Source: Siderastrea siderea (taxonomy: Eukaryota > Cnidaria > Anthozoa > Scleractinia > Rhizangiidae). Taken from it: a stretch of DNA of 64,000 nucleotides. The notes under the pieces are model-generated. The model made no database searches, was not told the origin of the DNA, and saw nothing but the letters and a program-made list of their open reading frames with translations. Made by a program: the position numbers and the translations under genes. The DNA lies in NCBI GenBank assembly GCA_964030785.1, contig OZ034979.1, positions 10,890,883-10,954,882 on the forward strand, in the 5' to 3' direction. Shown one piece after another: positions 1-12,024 of the stretch. How positions within the stretch are numbered: the stretch's first letter is position 1; every line of letters begins with the position of its first letter.

Positions 1-233
1 CCTTAAGTTTTGCACAACAAGAGAGACTGCATCTCCTTGACTAGAAAGAGAATGGTGATGGGAGATGTTAAACTTGATAATGTAGAAGTAAACTGTCTTC
101 ATATACCTTTTTATTAATAAACATTCAATAAAATGCCTATTACTTTAATTTCTAGTGCACTTTGAATTTTTAAGTGAGGTGTTGCTGTTAAATAAAAATT
201 AATTTTCTTTCTTTTCCATATTGTTTTTTTTAG

Positions 234-3200
234 GACACCTTTCCATGCCGATGTTTTTAGGTAAGTTGGTTAAAAATTAGGAGAGGAGGATATAAATATT
301 GATGTGATCGTTTGTGCTCTGCCTTATTTTTTGTTTATTATTTAGTTCCTGTACTTCATCAGTTCACCTCATAAGGACTTGGAAACATGCAAAACATGCC
401 ACATTCGTCTACCTAATATGCCACATTACTACCCTTTTAAGTTTTAAGTTCACCATTAGCTAAATTTTAATAGAAAAAGAGGATTTTTTTAAATACCCTA
501 CTAGATGGTTTTAGCAAGGGTGTATTTTGACTTAATTTTGCATGGTTTTTGCACTTGCACTTCCTAAAAAACCAAAACATTGCCTTTTAAGGTCTTACAG
601 TTGGTCTGCAAACATTTGTGGCTGCAAGAAGTGGCTGATTTATCCACCAGGACAAGAAAAATATTTGACTGACAGGCTGGGTAACCTGGCATATGATATC
701 ACATCAAGTGACATGAATGACCAGCAGCAATTTCCAAACTTTGAAAAGGCGTCAAAGCCAATCATGGTTATTCAGAGGGAAGGAGAAGTCATCTTTGTTC
801 CAAGGTATAGCTTTATGGGTTGGGCTTATCAACATGTAGTACCCCAGAAGTACTCCAAAAAATATCCTTACCCCTCCCGTGGAAGGCCTTTTAGTTTGAA
901 CCCTCCCATCCCTTTGGAAATTAAAGTGTAGCTTTATACTTTCTCTTAAAACTTTTGGCTTTTAAGAACCCCGTGATGTCCCTCTTGGATTTTCTATGGG
1001 GTAGTCTCCTACGCAGCCATTTTTAGTGTCGTCACACAATGCTCCAAAACAGCTGCATAGGCCAGACTATCCATGGGGTGGGGATGGATACATTCTGGAA
1101 ACAGGCATTAGGCATCACATATCCATTGCAAGGTGTACCACTCTGTCTTGTCTTCTAAACTATTATTGGATATCCTTTGTTGTTCTTACACATCTCAGCC
1201 AGTCCTGTATGCAGTAGACCCTCACTTTGTCAAGCCCCTGGCACAGCTACCCTGAACTGAAACTTTTTTCCTTTTTTACTCCTTTTCACACTTTTTTACT
1301 GTTGAAATCCCTCTGTGTTGAACAATTTCTGGTTTTTGGATGCCATTGTAACGTCTAATCTTGACTCTCCACCTAGTTTTTGGTCTTCCTGGTTATCGTT
1401 TTTCTTCACTTGGCTGCCCCTATGTAGTTTGTATTGTCAACTGTTATATCTTTTATGGCTTAAATTTCTTAATTTGGTAGCATTTGGGGTGTTGAAATCT
1501 AAAATCACCATTGTGTTAGTTACAACATTAATCATAACTATAACAAAATTCTCGAATGTGATTGGCTATCACCAGCCATGATTTGAGCATTAATAGGACA
1601 GTTAGGACAGTGTAATTGGACAGTGTACGCGTCATGCCTAAGTAATTGGACAGTACGCGTCATAGCGCGCGCGCTAATGGATCAGTTACTCTTGAATAAG
1701 CTTTTTTTTAACGTATTTCGCAAATAAAACTGTCTTCTATTCCATCTCCGGTACGTTTTCTCCTTTTTCTTTCTCGAATTTTGTTATGGATATGATTAAT
1801 AGGTAACAGGACTTCGTGTCATCCAATTCGGTCTGTAATCATACTCATGATTAAACAAATCGGACTCCTGCTACGCGGTCGTGCGATTTTGTTAATCACT
1901 CGTATGATTACAGACCGAATTGGACTCCACTCAGTCCTATTACCATTATTAATGACCTGTTAGGGTATATTAATCCAGATAAATTTAGTATGAACTACCT
2001 GTAGTTCTTATTAATAATACCTCTTGTGAGTAATTTCCAGCTGCACCTCAAGAAAGGGATTCCTTTTTGTGACGTCTCCACAGGACTTTTCATATCCTGT
2101 TCCTGGGAGAGGCATGGGTGGGAAGTTTGGTAATCTATTCCAAACTTCTGACAATCTACCCCATCACTTTTATTTGGTCTGCACCCCCCCCCCCCCCCAC
2201 CAAAAAAAAAAACAAAGTATTTCCTCTTCTTTCTTCAAGTCTAAGAGAAGTGAATTATTATTATCAAACCTTGATTTGCCTTTTAAGTCTCCTGGACTAA
2301 TGGCAATCTTTATTTCACATTGTCAGTGGCTGGCACCATCAAGTGATGAACTTGGTAAGTTTGTTGTATCCACGAACGGTAATGGATATACATGTATTAG
2401 ATAGGCTAGGCTAGGCACAGAAACAACGCCTAATGAAAAAAAAGTGCCTTTGGGTTTACGGAAGGTTTTATGTTTCTTCTTTCTTATACAGTCAGTCTTG
2501 CGTCTGAAAACAGTTAACTTCGGTGTGATTTCATTTTTAAGGAGGACACCATTTCTATAAACCATAACTGGACCAACGCTTGTGGGATATTAAAAATGTG
2601 GGAGCACTTACAGAACGAGCTAATTAAGGTAGGTCGATAATCGCGTGTGTTTTCAACAATAGGGAGCTTAAGCATCCACGACGGCGACAGCATCGAGAAC
2701 GGCACTGAAAAAAAATAAACTACGAGCAGTCTCTTTTTCCACTCAAAGAACACGCGAGTGAGCGTGAAAATCGCCTGCCGCGCGGAAACGTGACACGCGC
2801 GTGATGGACCGCCTGTTCACTGAGCCTGAAACACTAGTGCCTCATCAGGCGCGCATCACGTTTCCACACCGCAAGCGTTTTCCGCTCTTGTTTGCGCATG
2901 CGCATGCGCATGCGCACACTGGCATGTTTTCTTCGCTCCACTATTCCTGAGCGGAAAGAGAGATGCTTGAAGTCTAGAAGAAAAGAATTAATTAGTAGAA
3001 CAATGACTCTGTGCGGGCGTCACACATTTTGATGCATTTGTTTGTCGTAAAATAACGAAATTCTGGGTTTTATGGAGAACGTGTACATACCACGGTAAAG
3101 TTCCTTTTCTCTATCTAAACGTGAACGTCACCCCCAACGACTTGGTAGAGGGGCAGGGGACGGGAGCCCAGGAGTAAAGGGGGCGGGAAGCTGGATACTC

Positions 3201-3336
3201 AAGAACTGGCGGGAGAAATAGGGAAAAACACCACATTATGCAATATTTCGTGGGAGGCAACAAAAATAAGGCCGGAACCGGGATTGAAGGGTACAGGAAT
3301 GAAAGACTGCAGAGTAGTCCAAGGCTGAGGTGAATT

Positions 3337-3407
<71 letters not shown>

Positions 3408-6400
3408 GCATTTCTATAGTGCCATATCCAAGGGCTCATGGCGCTTTACAACGTAATAGTAATATTTAAAATAGATTAAAAAAATTTACATCAGTGCCAA
3501 AAACCATAAAATATAAAAATAAGGCCGGAACCGGGATTAAAGGGTACGTTTTCTTGGCATTGCTGTCGTGCTTGCATAAGAGTCCCTGTAACGTTTGCCA
3601 TCAGTCCTCGGAGACTTTGCTGTACAGACCAAGTACATGCAGTCCTTCTCGGTCTTTTCACTCTAGGATACTATTGAATTGACATTCGTACACCAGACAC
3701 TTCATGTCTATTTAGCCTGTTTTAGGCTCTCTGTTAGTAGGGAGGGAAAAACTTACAAAAGCAACTCGAAAATAAGACGCGCTGGATCTCCTCCTTGCAG
3801 CGAGGCGTCAAGACGCCAATTGTGCGAGGTGGAGCCAAATACGCATGCGGAACTAACTGCGCCATTTGGAAAAAAACTGGGGTCCGTTTCTCAAAGTTCC
3901 CGACGACATTTCGCACCCGGAAAACTATTAAGATGTTCATTTATATTAGCTTTTCGTGGCCTGCGTAGCAGGCGTAAACGGGGAAGGAGAAAAGGAAGCA
4001 AAAACACAGGAGAAAAATGGGGGTCTGGGGGCCCCAGTCCCCCATTTTTCTCCCGCGTTCTCGCTCCCCTTCCCCTTTATGTCTTCTGGAGCTTTGACAA
4101 ACACAAACCAAGCCATAGGCTCAGTCTCCAGCCGTGAGTGTCTCGATGCGCCCGCGATTCTCGCCACCTTCACGGCTGGGCGCACGAGTTTGGTTGCATG
4201 TCCGTGACGTCATTAAAAGTGTGAAATTTCAAGAGAAAGACTAAATCCAGCTAAATTATGTCGCGCATTCTGCCCCGCAAATTTCAGGGGGCTTGTCTCT
4301 GATTGGTCAATCTAAACAATAACCAAACCCGTGCGCCCAGCCGTGAAGGTGGCGAGAATCGCGGGCGCATCGAGACACTCACGGCTGGAGACTGAGCCTA
4401 ACCAAGCCATGGAGCGGGTGTGGATGTTACACAATGCGTGATTACCGAGAAGACAGGTAAGTAACTCAGTATTTACGTTTTGTCCTGTATTGGGATCATC
4501 GGCACCTACGTATTGTTTAGACCAAACAAATTTATTAGGACAGTTTCAGGTTTTACTGGATCCCAGTGAGAGCGGGCCGATACCAAGCACTTGATATCGA
4601 TATATGGGTTTGCCTTATCAATACTAGTCGATGCCGTTCGATACTGCTCACGTGACCACGTGTAAGAACAGTTGTGTGAATATTCTACGCTGTGTTCTCA
4701 GAAATATCTGAAGCAGAATCCTTTCAAGCACAAGCACGTAATGGCGTTCTTGCAAAAATCCATTTTTTAGTCTGTTTGTTTATGCGCCGTTGGTTTGCAA
4801 TCGATCTTTCCAATTCACCCAGTACCTTGCACGTTTTGGACTCTTTTAAGCCTCGGCTCTACCTCGATTGATGACATCACAATATGAATCTTGAGTGCGA
4901 CGTCATTAAATACCGTATCATACTTGTATCGGATCGACTTGTAAAACTGGTATCGGCTCACCCTTAATCCCTACCATAATTTCCTGAAGTCCTAGTTACA
5001 TGGTCGTCATTTTCAGTTTAAAATCCTTTGAGCTCATCCTCCTTGACAAACCAATATCTAGTCTTAAAGTTAATATGATCTGTTTTTTGTAAGTTGTTTT
5101 CTAACGTATCATTAATAAATTCCTTGAAACTTGTGTACCCTTTATTTAGGTGCAGCAGAGTATAGAAGATTGCAAGGGCATGGAAAATTGGCACCAACAA
5201 TGTCAGGTATTCGTCAATCATTTTTGCTAATTTTGTTGTTTATGTGGAGGCGTCCTATGTTATGAAAACACGGGTCAGGAAATCAGAAGTAGTTTTATCA
5301 CTTCTTGACGAGGATTTTTGTTACATAATATTCTTTCTCCCGTGTCAGTTTTGACTTTACAGCTAAATAACTAATCAGTTACCGTGTGAGCAGAGTTTTC
5401 TTGGTCGCCCTTTGTTTCGGCGGGCTTATTCGCACGCCGAAACATAAGGCGACCAAGAAACCTCTGCTTGCAGGGTACTTATCAATAAGAATTACAGTTT
5501 TTAAAAGTTTGTTCCAGTTGCTGCTAGTTGCGATCTTGACTGTTTCTTTTTTTTTCCCTTAAGTTTTAAGTGAGCTCTTGAAAACGTGATCTTCAACGGG
5601 AACAATAAACTTTTCGTGAATCGGCTTTCGCACGATCGAGTTCGCCCAAATTTCCTGTTCTTACAGTATGGTAAAATCCCGCATATGAGAACCTAGTGGA
5701 TTAACAACCTGCAGGCTAAAATTTATCGTTTATACCCCTGCCTACCGGAAAAAAGACCGTGTTGTACCTTAAAAATTGAAGTAAGTTCTTATTCGGAAAA
5801 ATAAAGGACCTGTTGTGGGTGTCGTAATAGGCAAATTCGGACCTTTTTGAGACATACACCTTCATGGGACTACATCCATGGATATGAAATTAGTTTTCTA
5901 ACCAGCAAAAATAAGTAAGTAAGTAGCCTTATTTCTCAGTGGGCGACAAATATGGAAGAAGCTTCTCAAGTCACCTTTGAGAAAAGTGCTGGCTTGATCT
6001 CGTACATTGTCAAGTGAACAGGCGCTTCAATGAGTTTTTTCTTGCTTTGCCACATTTCTCCACCGAAAATTATAGTACAACGCTAAATTTTGGCGTGCTC
6101 CAATTGGTCGAAATCGATCACGTGACGCGATAGTGTCTTTCCTCAGTGGGCGCCTATCAGCGCATAGTGCCCGTTTTTGGTAATTTTCGCTCAAAATTTA
6201 GCGTTGTACACTAGAAACAATAATATCCTTCTGTCTCAGGCCCTATAAGTGATTGGTTCCCTCGGAAATTTGATGTTCAAACTTTATATAAGCCCTCGAA
6301 CTACGTTCTTGGGCTAACATTTGTTGTGAACATCAAATTTCCTCGGGCAACCAATCACGCGATAGTGCCTTCAACAGAAGAACTCTGTTGTTTAATAAGT

Positions 6401-6835
6401 TCTTTCATAATCCTCTTGCTGACATTGCCGTTTTCCGTACGCCAGGTGATTTTAAGAGCAAGTTGTGGAATGAACTACGCAGAATTCATCGAATTTCTTG
6501 ATGTTATAGCAAAGGAAAGGATGTGTACTATCACAGAAAAAGCTGTGGGCACGAGCAGTGTGGAAAACGACAGTATACAAAAATCATCTCTGAAAAGAAC
6601 AGAGTTTGAAAGCTCCGTTTTTCAAAACTGGAGAAATACAATCGGCGTTCTGGAAACACAAGAACAACGGACAGTGAAAGACTACTGCAGATACGATCTC
6701 ATGAAGATAAAAGAATGTCTTATTACCCTAAAGGACAATCAATCATTTAGCGATTTGCAAAGTGAAGATCTTCATGGTAAAGTTACTGAGTTATTGCACG
6801 ACGTAAGCACGACCATGAACAATAAACAAACTTAG
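234..6835 (+). CDS. JMJD4: JMJD4-type JmjC-domain 2-oxoglutarate hydroxylase (5' end outside window)
   Basis: Six exons join in frame: 234-260, 592-804, 2327-2354, 2542-2628, 5150-5206 and 6446-6835 (stop TAG). They give 266 residues, the C-terminal two thirds of a family that is about 420-460 aa. The first exon carries the iron-binding HxD motif (His at 244-246, Asp at 250-252, in TPFHADVFR). Exon 592-804 continues SYSWSANICGCKKWLIYPPG. The 28-nt exon gives GWHHQVMNL with the distal iron His, and the next exon gives EDTISINHNW. The last exon starts VILRASCGMNYAEFIEF and forms the helical C-terminal region. Known for the family: Fe(II)/2-oxoglutarate-dependent lysyl hydroxylation of release factor eRF1, aiding translation termination. 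The HxD...H triad is intact, so the enzyme is probably active. Upstream exons are not visible in 1-233. The assignment to JMJD4 rests on recognised motifs; exon boundaries are GT..AG and all phases match. Confidence 0.9.
1798..1955. repeat. Palindromic MITE-like element in JMJD4 intron
   Basis: Imperfect inverted repeat. The left arm (1798-1854) contains AATTCGGTCTGTAATCAT and the right arm (1902-1955) contains its reverse complement. Both ends carry an AATAGGTAA / TTACCATT-like terminus. There is no coding capacity. It is probably a foldback or non-autonomous DNA element. Confidence 0.6.
3340..3407. repeat. (TAA)n microsatellite
   Basis: An uninterrupted trinucleotide tract of about 22 units in the long JMJD4 intron between exons 2542-2628 and 5150-5206. 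It creates long poly-Ile and poly-Tyr reading frames that are not genes. Confidence 0.95.
3977..4078. repeat. Foldback hairpin, G/C-rich
   Basis: Inverted repeat centred on GGGGGCCCC near 4035. AGAAAAATGGGGG on the left pairs with CCCCCATTTTTCTC on the right, and the arms extend to GGGGAAGG / CCTTCCCC. Non-coding and intronic. Confidence 0.55.
4116..4400. repeat. Inverted repeat with two nearly identical 80-bp arms
   Basis: The arm at 4116-4195 and its reverse complement at 4321-4400 match almost perfectly over 80 bp, around a unique spacer of about 125 bp. The spacer contains a CAAT-like motif (GATTGGTCAAT) near 4300. It lies in a JMJD4 intron. A foldback transposon or MITE is most likely. 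An RNA copy would form a long stem. Confidence 0.7.
5389..5469. repeat. Short palindromic element
   Basis: AGCAGAG...CTTGGTCGCC on the left is mirrored by GGCGACCAAG...CTCTGCT on the right, with GTTTCGGC / GCCGAAAC inside. It is an almost full-length hairpin of about 80 bp, probably a MITE, in a JMJD4 intron. Confidence 0.6.
6073..6213. repeat. Inverted-repeat element
   Basis: The terminal arms TAGTACAACGCTAAATTTT (from 6073) and AAAATTTAGCGTTGTACA (to 6213) are reverse complements, consistent with a short non-autonomous element. It contains a CACGTGAC box. It lies in the last JMJD4 intron. Confidence 0.5.
6249..6358. repeat. Inverted-repeat element near the last JMJD4 exon
   Basis: GTGATTGGTT...AAATTTGATGTTCA at 6249-6279 is mirrored by TGAACATCAAATTT...AACCAATCAC at 6327-6358. 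The element ends about 90 bp before the acceptor of the final JMJD4 exon. Confidence 0.5.
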
Positions 6836-8604
6836 ACAAGCACAAATTACTGGTCGTAAAATCGGATAAAAGTTGTACAGTGGGCTGTCTGAGATCGTCT
6901 GTCAGAAAAGAAAGGGAAAATAGCTGCACTGACAAAACGCAAAGAACTGAAGATAACAGTAAAGCGAACCTGGGGTGCGAACAGAGTATGGAATCTTTTA
7001 CGCTGGGTGACAGAGGCTCGAACACACGCGAACTTTAGTGTCTCGTGCGGCTCACGCCGCTCGTTGATCATGTCGGCCTTCGGTCGACGACTACTTCGCG
7101 AAACCACGCGAGAGAAACCTCTGGTCCCCAGGGTACGAATTATTAAAACAGTGTGGAAATCTGCAAACTAGTTTTTCAGACCTGGATACAGTATGAAAAA
7201 TGAAGTTTTACTCTGAAAAAGTATTATATTAGCCAGTTTTCACGTTTTTGCAATCTTTTCAGATGCTGCAGATTGATCATGAAGTCCATTTTTTGTCTCT
7301 TCTTTGACAGTTTGAGTCCGGAAAAAATACGAAAAATAGTTTGGAAAAAGTATGGAAAAAGTATTGAATTTTTCATTTAAAAATTTACACGAACCCTGCC
7401 ATCCAGAAAAGGTGTTTATTGTCCATCTTTTACGCTATGTTTGACCCGGTACAAACGTCGCACTTTCGTCGTGTCGAACTCAATTGGATCAAAAGAAACC
7501 AACTAATTATCTTTTGTTTCAAATGATGTAATTTTGACACGACGGAAGCGCGACGCTTAGCTTCACCGGGTCTTAGCTACACTTAAAATAAAAATTAAAT
7601 TTTCTTCTATTTTGTGTTTTTCATTTCAGAGTGACCGTATAGCTTGATTAAATTTACAATGAAAGTGATCACTTAGGCGTAACCTTGTGTGCATTAACTT
7701 CGCTTTGCTTGCCCGATCTCTGCGTTGCACATCGCTTGCCGCTCAACCATCCAGGAGAGGGACTGCTAGCTGTCTACCTTGTGTGGCTGTTAGCTGTATT
7801 AACGGTGTGACCGGAAATGGACCTAGACTTGCCCACAATTAGAGCTCCGAGTGCTTTTTTCGAAAGCGCGAAAAAACGAAAGAGCCGAGTGCGGAGTGCG
7901 AGCGAGCGGAACTCGGGCCCACCACCGGAAACGGAAATGAGAAGCGAGGGACTTTTGACAAAGTCTAAAATGGACCGAGCTTCTACTGTAAATACTAAGC
8001 TCACTAGATGTATACACTATATCGGAGAGCTTATCGTGCTGACAGGAAAATTCTCCCTCCTAGTGTAAACAGAAATGTCACTGAACTGGAAAATACGGCC
8101 CTCTATTATTTCACTTGGTTCCACCCATACAAGCCTTATTCCACAGGTTATTTTTAAATCGACTCGCAGATTGTGGATTCCCAAGAGGGCTAGGCAATAG
8201 CCAATCAGCTATCCCATCTCCGGTAAAAGTTCGGACGAGGGAAACACGAGGGAAAAAAGCTTCTTCAAAGAAGCAAAGGCTGAGGGCTTCAAGTTCAAAA
8301 GACACTGCCACAAAACTAAGAAAAGGGTCAAACAAAAGTCAGTCATGCGAATCTTCTGCGAAACATCCACGCAACACGCGAGGAAAAAGTATCCGCGAAG
8401 GACTGGAACATTCTGAAAATAACCTGTGTTGTTTGGTAGCCTCCTACGCAGACGTTCTTTTGGCTAGTCACACACTCCTCCTCAACGAACACGGGGGATA
8501 TACTCTCTCCACTGATAATCTCTTGGTTTTAATCATCACTTCCTAGTTATTGACTTTCGCTTTACCCTCCAACCCAGACGTCCTCAATGCTCGTTCCGCA
8601 ATCC
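6836..8604. other. Intergenic spacer with dispersed repeat fragments
   Basis: No gene is supported. It holds an inverted-repeat element at 7441-7571 (arms GACCCGGT...CGTCGTGTCGAA / TTGACACGACG...ACCGGGTC). A repeat tail near 7100-7135 ends in an AACCTCTGG...CCAGGGTA motif that recurs near 37380. The open frame at 8115-8546 has no recognisable domain and looks like repeat-derived sequence. Confidence 0.5.
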
Positions 8605-8649
8605 AGGACCTTCAATGGGGGCGTGGGGGGAGAGGGAGGACAAAAAAAC

Positions 8650-8735
8650 CAACCTCGTTCCCAGGGTCTCTCTCTCCCCGCCCCCCAGAGCGAGAGAAGG
8701 GGGGCGGGGAGAGAGAGACTCTGGGAACGAGGTTG
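8650..8735. mobile_element. 86-bp perfect-hairpin MITE with 9-bp flanking repeat
   Basis: The sequence CAACCTCGTTCCCAG... folds back on ...CTGGGAACGAGGTTG with a C/G-rich core. It is flanked on both sides by CAAAAAAAC (8641-8649 and 8736-8744), a candidate 9-bp target duplication. Duplicate copy B lacks it at the matching place (about 13805-13822), so it was inserted after the duplication or lost from B. Confidence 0.75.
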
Positions 8736-9363
8736 CAAAAAAACAAGCTTGACAAGCAGCTATCTTTTCATATCTGTTGAGAGGTTCGAGGATGGTAGGT
8801 AACATACATTTGTCAAGAAAGATTAACACGAATTTCCTCTGCAAAATCAAAACTTAAAACTGATCAGTTGAGTGCTCCTTTGGGAGCAGAGAAAAAATAC
8901 AATCAACCACTGTTCAACTAACCCAAACACGGCAACTGCTCCATCTGCAACTTGCGCTCGGAGCTGCCGCAAGTTCCCGCAGTTCTTATTTATGATCTCT
9001 TTGATTTCCAAGGAGAAATTAAGAAAAAATGTTTGGAACCTTTTCTTCCGAAATTTTTAAACTTCGATTCATTAACAAGGACCACTGCATTTTAGCAATA
9101 GATCGCATTGTTTATGGGTTATAATCGGCGAAATAAACAGAATGGTGGGACAACACGGGCAAACCTTGTAAGTAACCCAAAGCAAAAATCAGTTACCCCC
9201 TGCCGGATATATTTACAAAACGAAACTAATATTTCAACTCTAGCTTTTATTGGTCAAATGACCTTACAAAAATTTGAAACCGGTTACGTTTTCTAGTCTT
9301 TAGTTACAATTTTCTGTTTGAAGATAGGTCGAGCTTGCGCGACATGGTTGCGTGACACGTTTT

Positions 9364-10242
9364 CTAGCTATAGTCAGGCATGGTTCCGGAGCCTGCCTTC
9401 AGATAGCATCCTGGTTTGGTCGCCTTTTCTACCAATGTGAAGGCAGCAGGCAAAACGGACTGCTCCTCTGTTGGCAACGGATCTGAAAAAAAAAACAAAA
9501 AACAGAAACAAACAAAACAAAATTATAATCACGTAAGTGAGGAATACCATTTGTATCAACATAATAACTGACAGCCTAGTACCCAGGCATTCTCCTTCCG
9601 CTTATTCGACTTGGGGCTAAATGTCATGACGTCACAGGAGAACGCGTTCTCGCGGTGTGCCTTTCGTTGACGTCATTGAATTTCGCGGCAAGAAGACAAA
9701 ACGCGTGGGTACTAGGCTGTCAGTTATGTGGCGTAAAGTTGCTTAACCCTTTAGTCCACAGTAGTGACAATCTTTCTAACAGACACTGAAAGGTTATCAT
9801 CACTATTTTCTCAGCTTTTGACGACCATTACGTACCTTGTTCATTATTTTCTGCTGGAATTTCTTCTACTATCTGATAGGTGTCTTCTGCCTGGAGCGTA
9901 GCCTGTGTAAAGAAAAATAATGCTTTGGTTACCAATATTAGCCTGTGTAGCAAGTTAAACGTTTCCGATGTTTTTCCTGGGCTTAAAGTGAAAAGTTTTT
10001 CACAGACATTTTTCCTCGCGAAACTTGTTTGAGGCGCAAAAAGAAAAGAAAAAGAAAAGACACAAAGAAAGAGAAAACGACGTAGGCTTCCTATTTGCAG
10101 AAAGACTCATATCAACACTTGCCTCGCAGGCTACTATCAAAAGAAACAATTCCATCAACAGAATTAACCACACTCAGTAAAACAGAAGAAATATCAACGC
10201 AGATAATGAAGGTTTTAAACCAACCTCACTTGATGCAGACAT
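9364..10242 (-). CDS. Unrecognised 67-aa protein, three-exon gene, duplicate copy A
   Basis: The minus-strand exons are 10225-10242 (ATG, residues MSASSE), 9836-9902 and 9364-9482 (stop TAG). Introns are GT..AG and the phases (0, then 1) close exactly to 67 residues. Exon 2 encodes ATLQAEDTYQIVEEIPAENN. Exon 3 continues through DPLPTEEQSVLPAAF and TLVEKATKPGCYLKAGSG to a PDYS end. The protein is acidic in the N-terminal half. It has no signal peptide or membrane segment, one Cys, and a Tyr-containing YQIV motif that could be a phosphosite (speculative). A TATA box lies 100 bp upstream of the ATG. The paralogue at 14383-16134 keeps the frame, all splice sites and the TATA box, and most exon 1-2 changes are silent or conservative. 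I recognise no family. Coding status is inferred from structure and paralogue conservation. Confidence 0.7.
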
Positions 10243-10342
10243 TCTCTATCTGAAAACTTCCGTTGGACAGTATGTGAGTTACGGCTTTGAAGTCGCAAAG
10301 GTATAGAGCACAATCGATAACTTCACTCGACGTTTATAGGGG

Positions 10343-10350
10343 CTTTTATA
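10343..10350 (-). promoter_or_regulatory. TATA box of small gene, copy A
   Basis: The minus strand reads TATAAAAG about 100 bp upstream of the ATG at 10242. The same octamer is kept at the matching place in copy B. A transcription start about 25-30 bp downstream would leave a short 5' leader. Confidence 0.6.
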
Positions 10351-10422
10351 GGCCGGATAATAAATATCGGACTTTGAGTCCTTCCGTTGCCCTGCTGTTT
10401 ACGTGAATGAAAACTAAGTTAA

Positions 10423-10763
10423 TTATCCTTTGAAGCCCCAATATCAGCATGTATATTCTCCTTACTGTTCTCCATACATTCCTTATGATATTAGCTGGCA
10501 GAATTTGCTTGAACATCATGACATTTTCTCTTTGGTGATCATTTCCCATATTTTCATGACTTGCATGTTTGATCGAGTAGAGATATTCCTCTTTTTATTA
10601 TCACTTCTTGTTTAAACATTCAAGTGATTCAGGATAATAAAAGAAGATATCACCAAGGATAAGTTGTCTTGATATTTAGGCAAATTCTCCTCACTAGTTC
10701 CATAAGAAATGTATGGAGAACAGTAATGAGAATATGCATTTTTACATTAGGGCTTAAAGGGTA
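10423..10763. mobile_element. Two head-to-head copies of a TTAACCCTTTAAGCCCC-type MITE
   Basis: It begins TTATCCTTTGAAGCCCCA and ends GGGCTTAAAGGGTAA. Inside are the family landmarks ATATTCTCCTTACTGTTCTCC, GGTGATCATTTCC, CATGTTTGATCGAG and their reverse complements. The same block is at 16311-16651 in copy B, so it predates the duplication. It lies just upstream of the small gene's TATA box. Confidence 0.7.
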
Positions 10764-10946
10764 AGTGAGCGTTTGGTGCAAAATTCGGCTAGTGACGACA
10801 AGAATGAACATGTCCTGTGTCACGCCTATCGTTTACAGGAATAAACCATGCAATATTGTCATCTCAAATCAGATGATCTGATCTCCTGATCTCATCGTGT
10901 TATGATAATCTGATCTCATTTCAGGGAACTTCTCTCATGTGAGGTA

Positions 10947-11554
10947 CGGTAAAACCCCGATAACTCGAACTCGGATAACTTGAACTCCCCCGTTAACTCG
11001 AACTTATTCCCATTTCCCTTGGATTCGACCCTACTTTTCAGTTATTTTTACTCGGTTAACTCGAACTCAGATAACTCGAATTCCCTGCTAACTCGAACTA
11101 AACTAAAGTTTCTTTTCCCTTGATCAAAATTTACCCTGGCCAATAACTCAAATTCTGGTTCTTGCAACTCACCACAGATGCTCATTGAAATATCCCATTA
11201 GCTCTTCTTGTCGTGTAATCGGATTTAAAACACTTTAACACTACAGCGATTTGTTTTTAATTAGTGCAACGAACACTCACGTTTTTGAGAGTCATTTCCC
11301 GATCTTATGATCTTGAGTGTAACTGAGTTACATTCACAGTACTGTATTATCATAACATTGCATAATTGTGTTACAGTTCCTAACGAGATAAGTTTAATTT
11401 GCACTGTACTGTATACTGAAGTGCTGAAAAATCAGTAAACTATCAATTCTTAACATGGCAAATGAATATTCAATTGTCCCCGATAACTCGAACCCCCGCT
11501 AACTCGAACTGTTTTTCGTTTCCCTTCAGAGTTCGAGTTACCGGGGTTCTACTG
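10947..11554. mobile_element. Non-autonomous pogo/Tigger-like DNA transposon (608 bp)
   Basis: The left end (from 10947) reads CGGTAAAACCCCGATAACTC and the right end (to 11554) is its near reverse complement, GTTACCGGGGTTCTACTG. TA flanks both ends (10945-10946, 11555-11556). Internal TAACTCGAACT motifs recur in both orientations. There is no transposase frame. Copy B has a single TA at the matching site (about 16831), an empty site. Family naming follows the TA target and the motif style and is an inference. Confidence 0.75.
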
Positions 11555-11854
11555 TAATTATCTTATTAGAGATGACGTGAGTCGTTTCCCATTCTTCCAC
11601 ACCTTCAAATACCAAACCCCGGTAGTCTAACTCCACTAACAGTCATTTCTCCATAATGTGCATAATGGTTACCTCTCTAAAACCAATCGACTGCCAATCC
11701 CTTCACTAAAATCCCTTTATTTAACCTCCCCTTGATAGACCACTCTCTACAACAGCCAGTGTGTTTTGTCCAAGTGAGGTCGTTGTTATGGATTCACTAA
11801 ATGTTAGAGGGGATAGTATAAATACTCAATTACGTAACCAGCTATTTGAAGAGA

Positions 11855-12024
11855 CTAGGGGATGTAATGAATATTCTCCTTTCTGTTCTCCACACATTTT
11901 TATGGTACCAGTCGGCGTATTTGTTTAGATACTTATCAATTCATCTTATTTTTGGTGATCACTTAATTTGTTCTAATACTTTGAAAATTCATTTCCATCG
12001 CTATTGGGGCTTAAATAGAGTTAT
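11855..12024. mobile_element. Degenerate copy of the TTAACCCTTTAAGCCCC MITE family
   Basis: Contains GAATATTCTCCTTTCTGTTC, TTGGTGATCACTT and the terminal TTGGGGCTTAAA, in the order seen in better copies. The left terminus is eroded. Confidence 0.5.

Noticed and set aside
3199..3439. Minus-strand frames of poly-Ile and poly-Tyr
   Set aside because: They are translations of the (TAA)n microsatellite.
8115..8546. 143-codon plus-strand frame with a Lys/Ser-rich middle
   Set aside because: No domain, no splice context, and the C-terminal part looks like dispersed repeat sequence; not supported as a gene.
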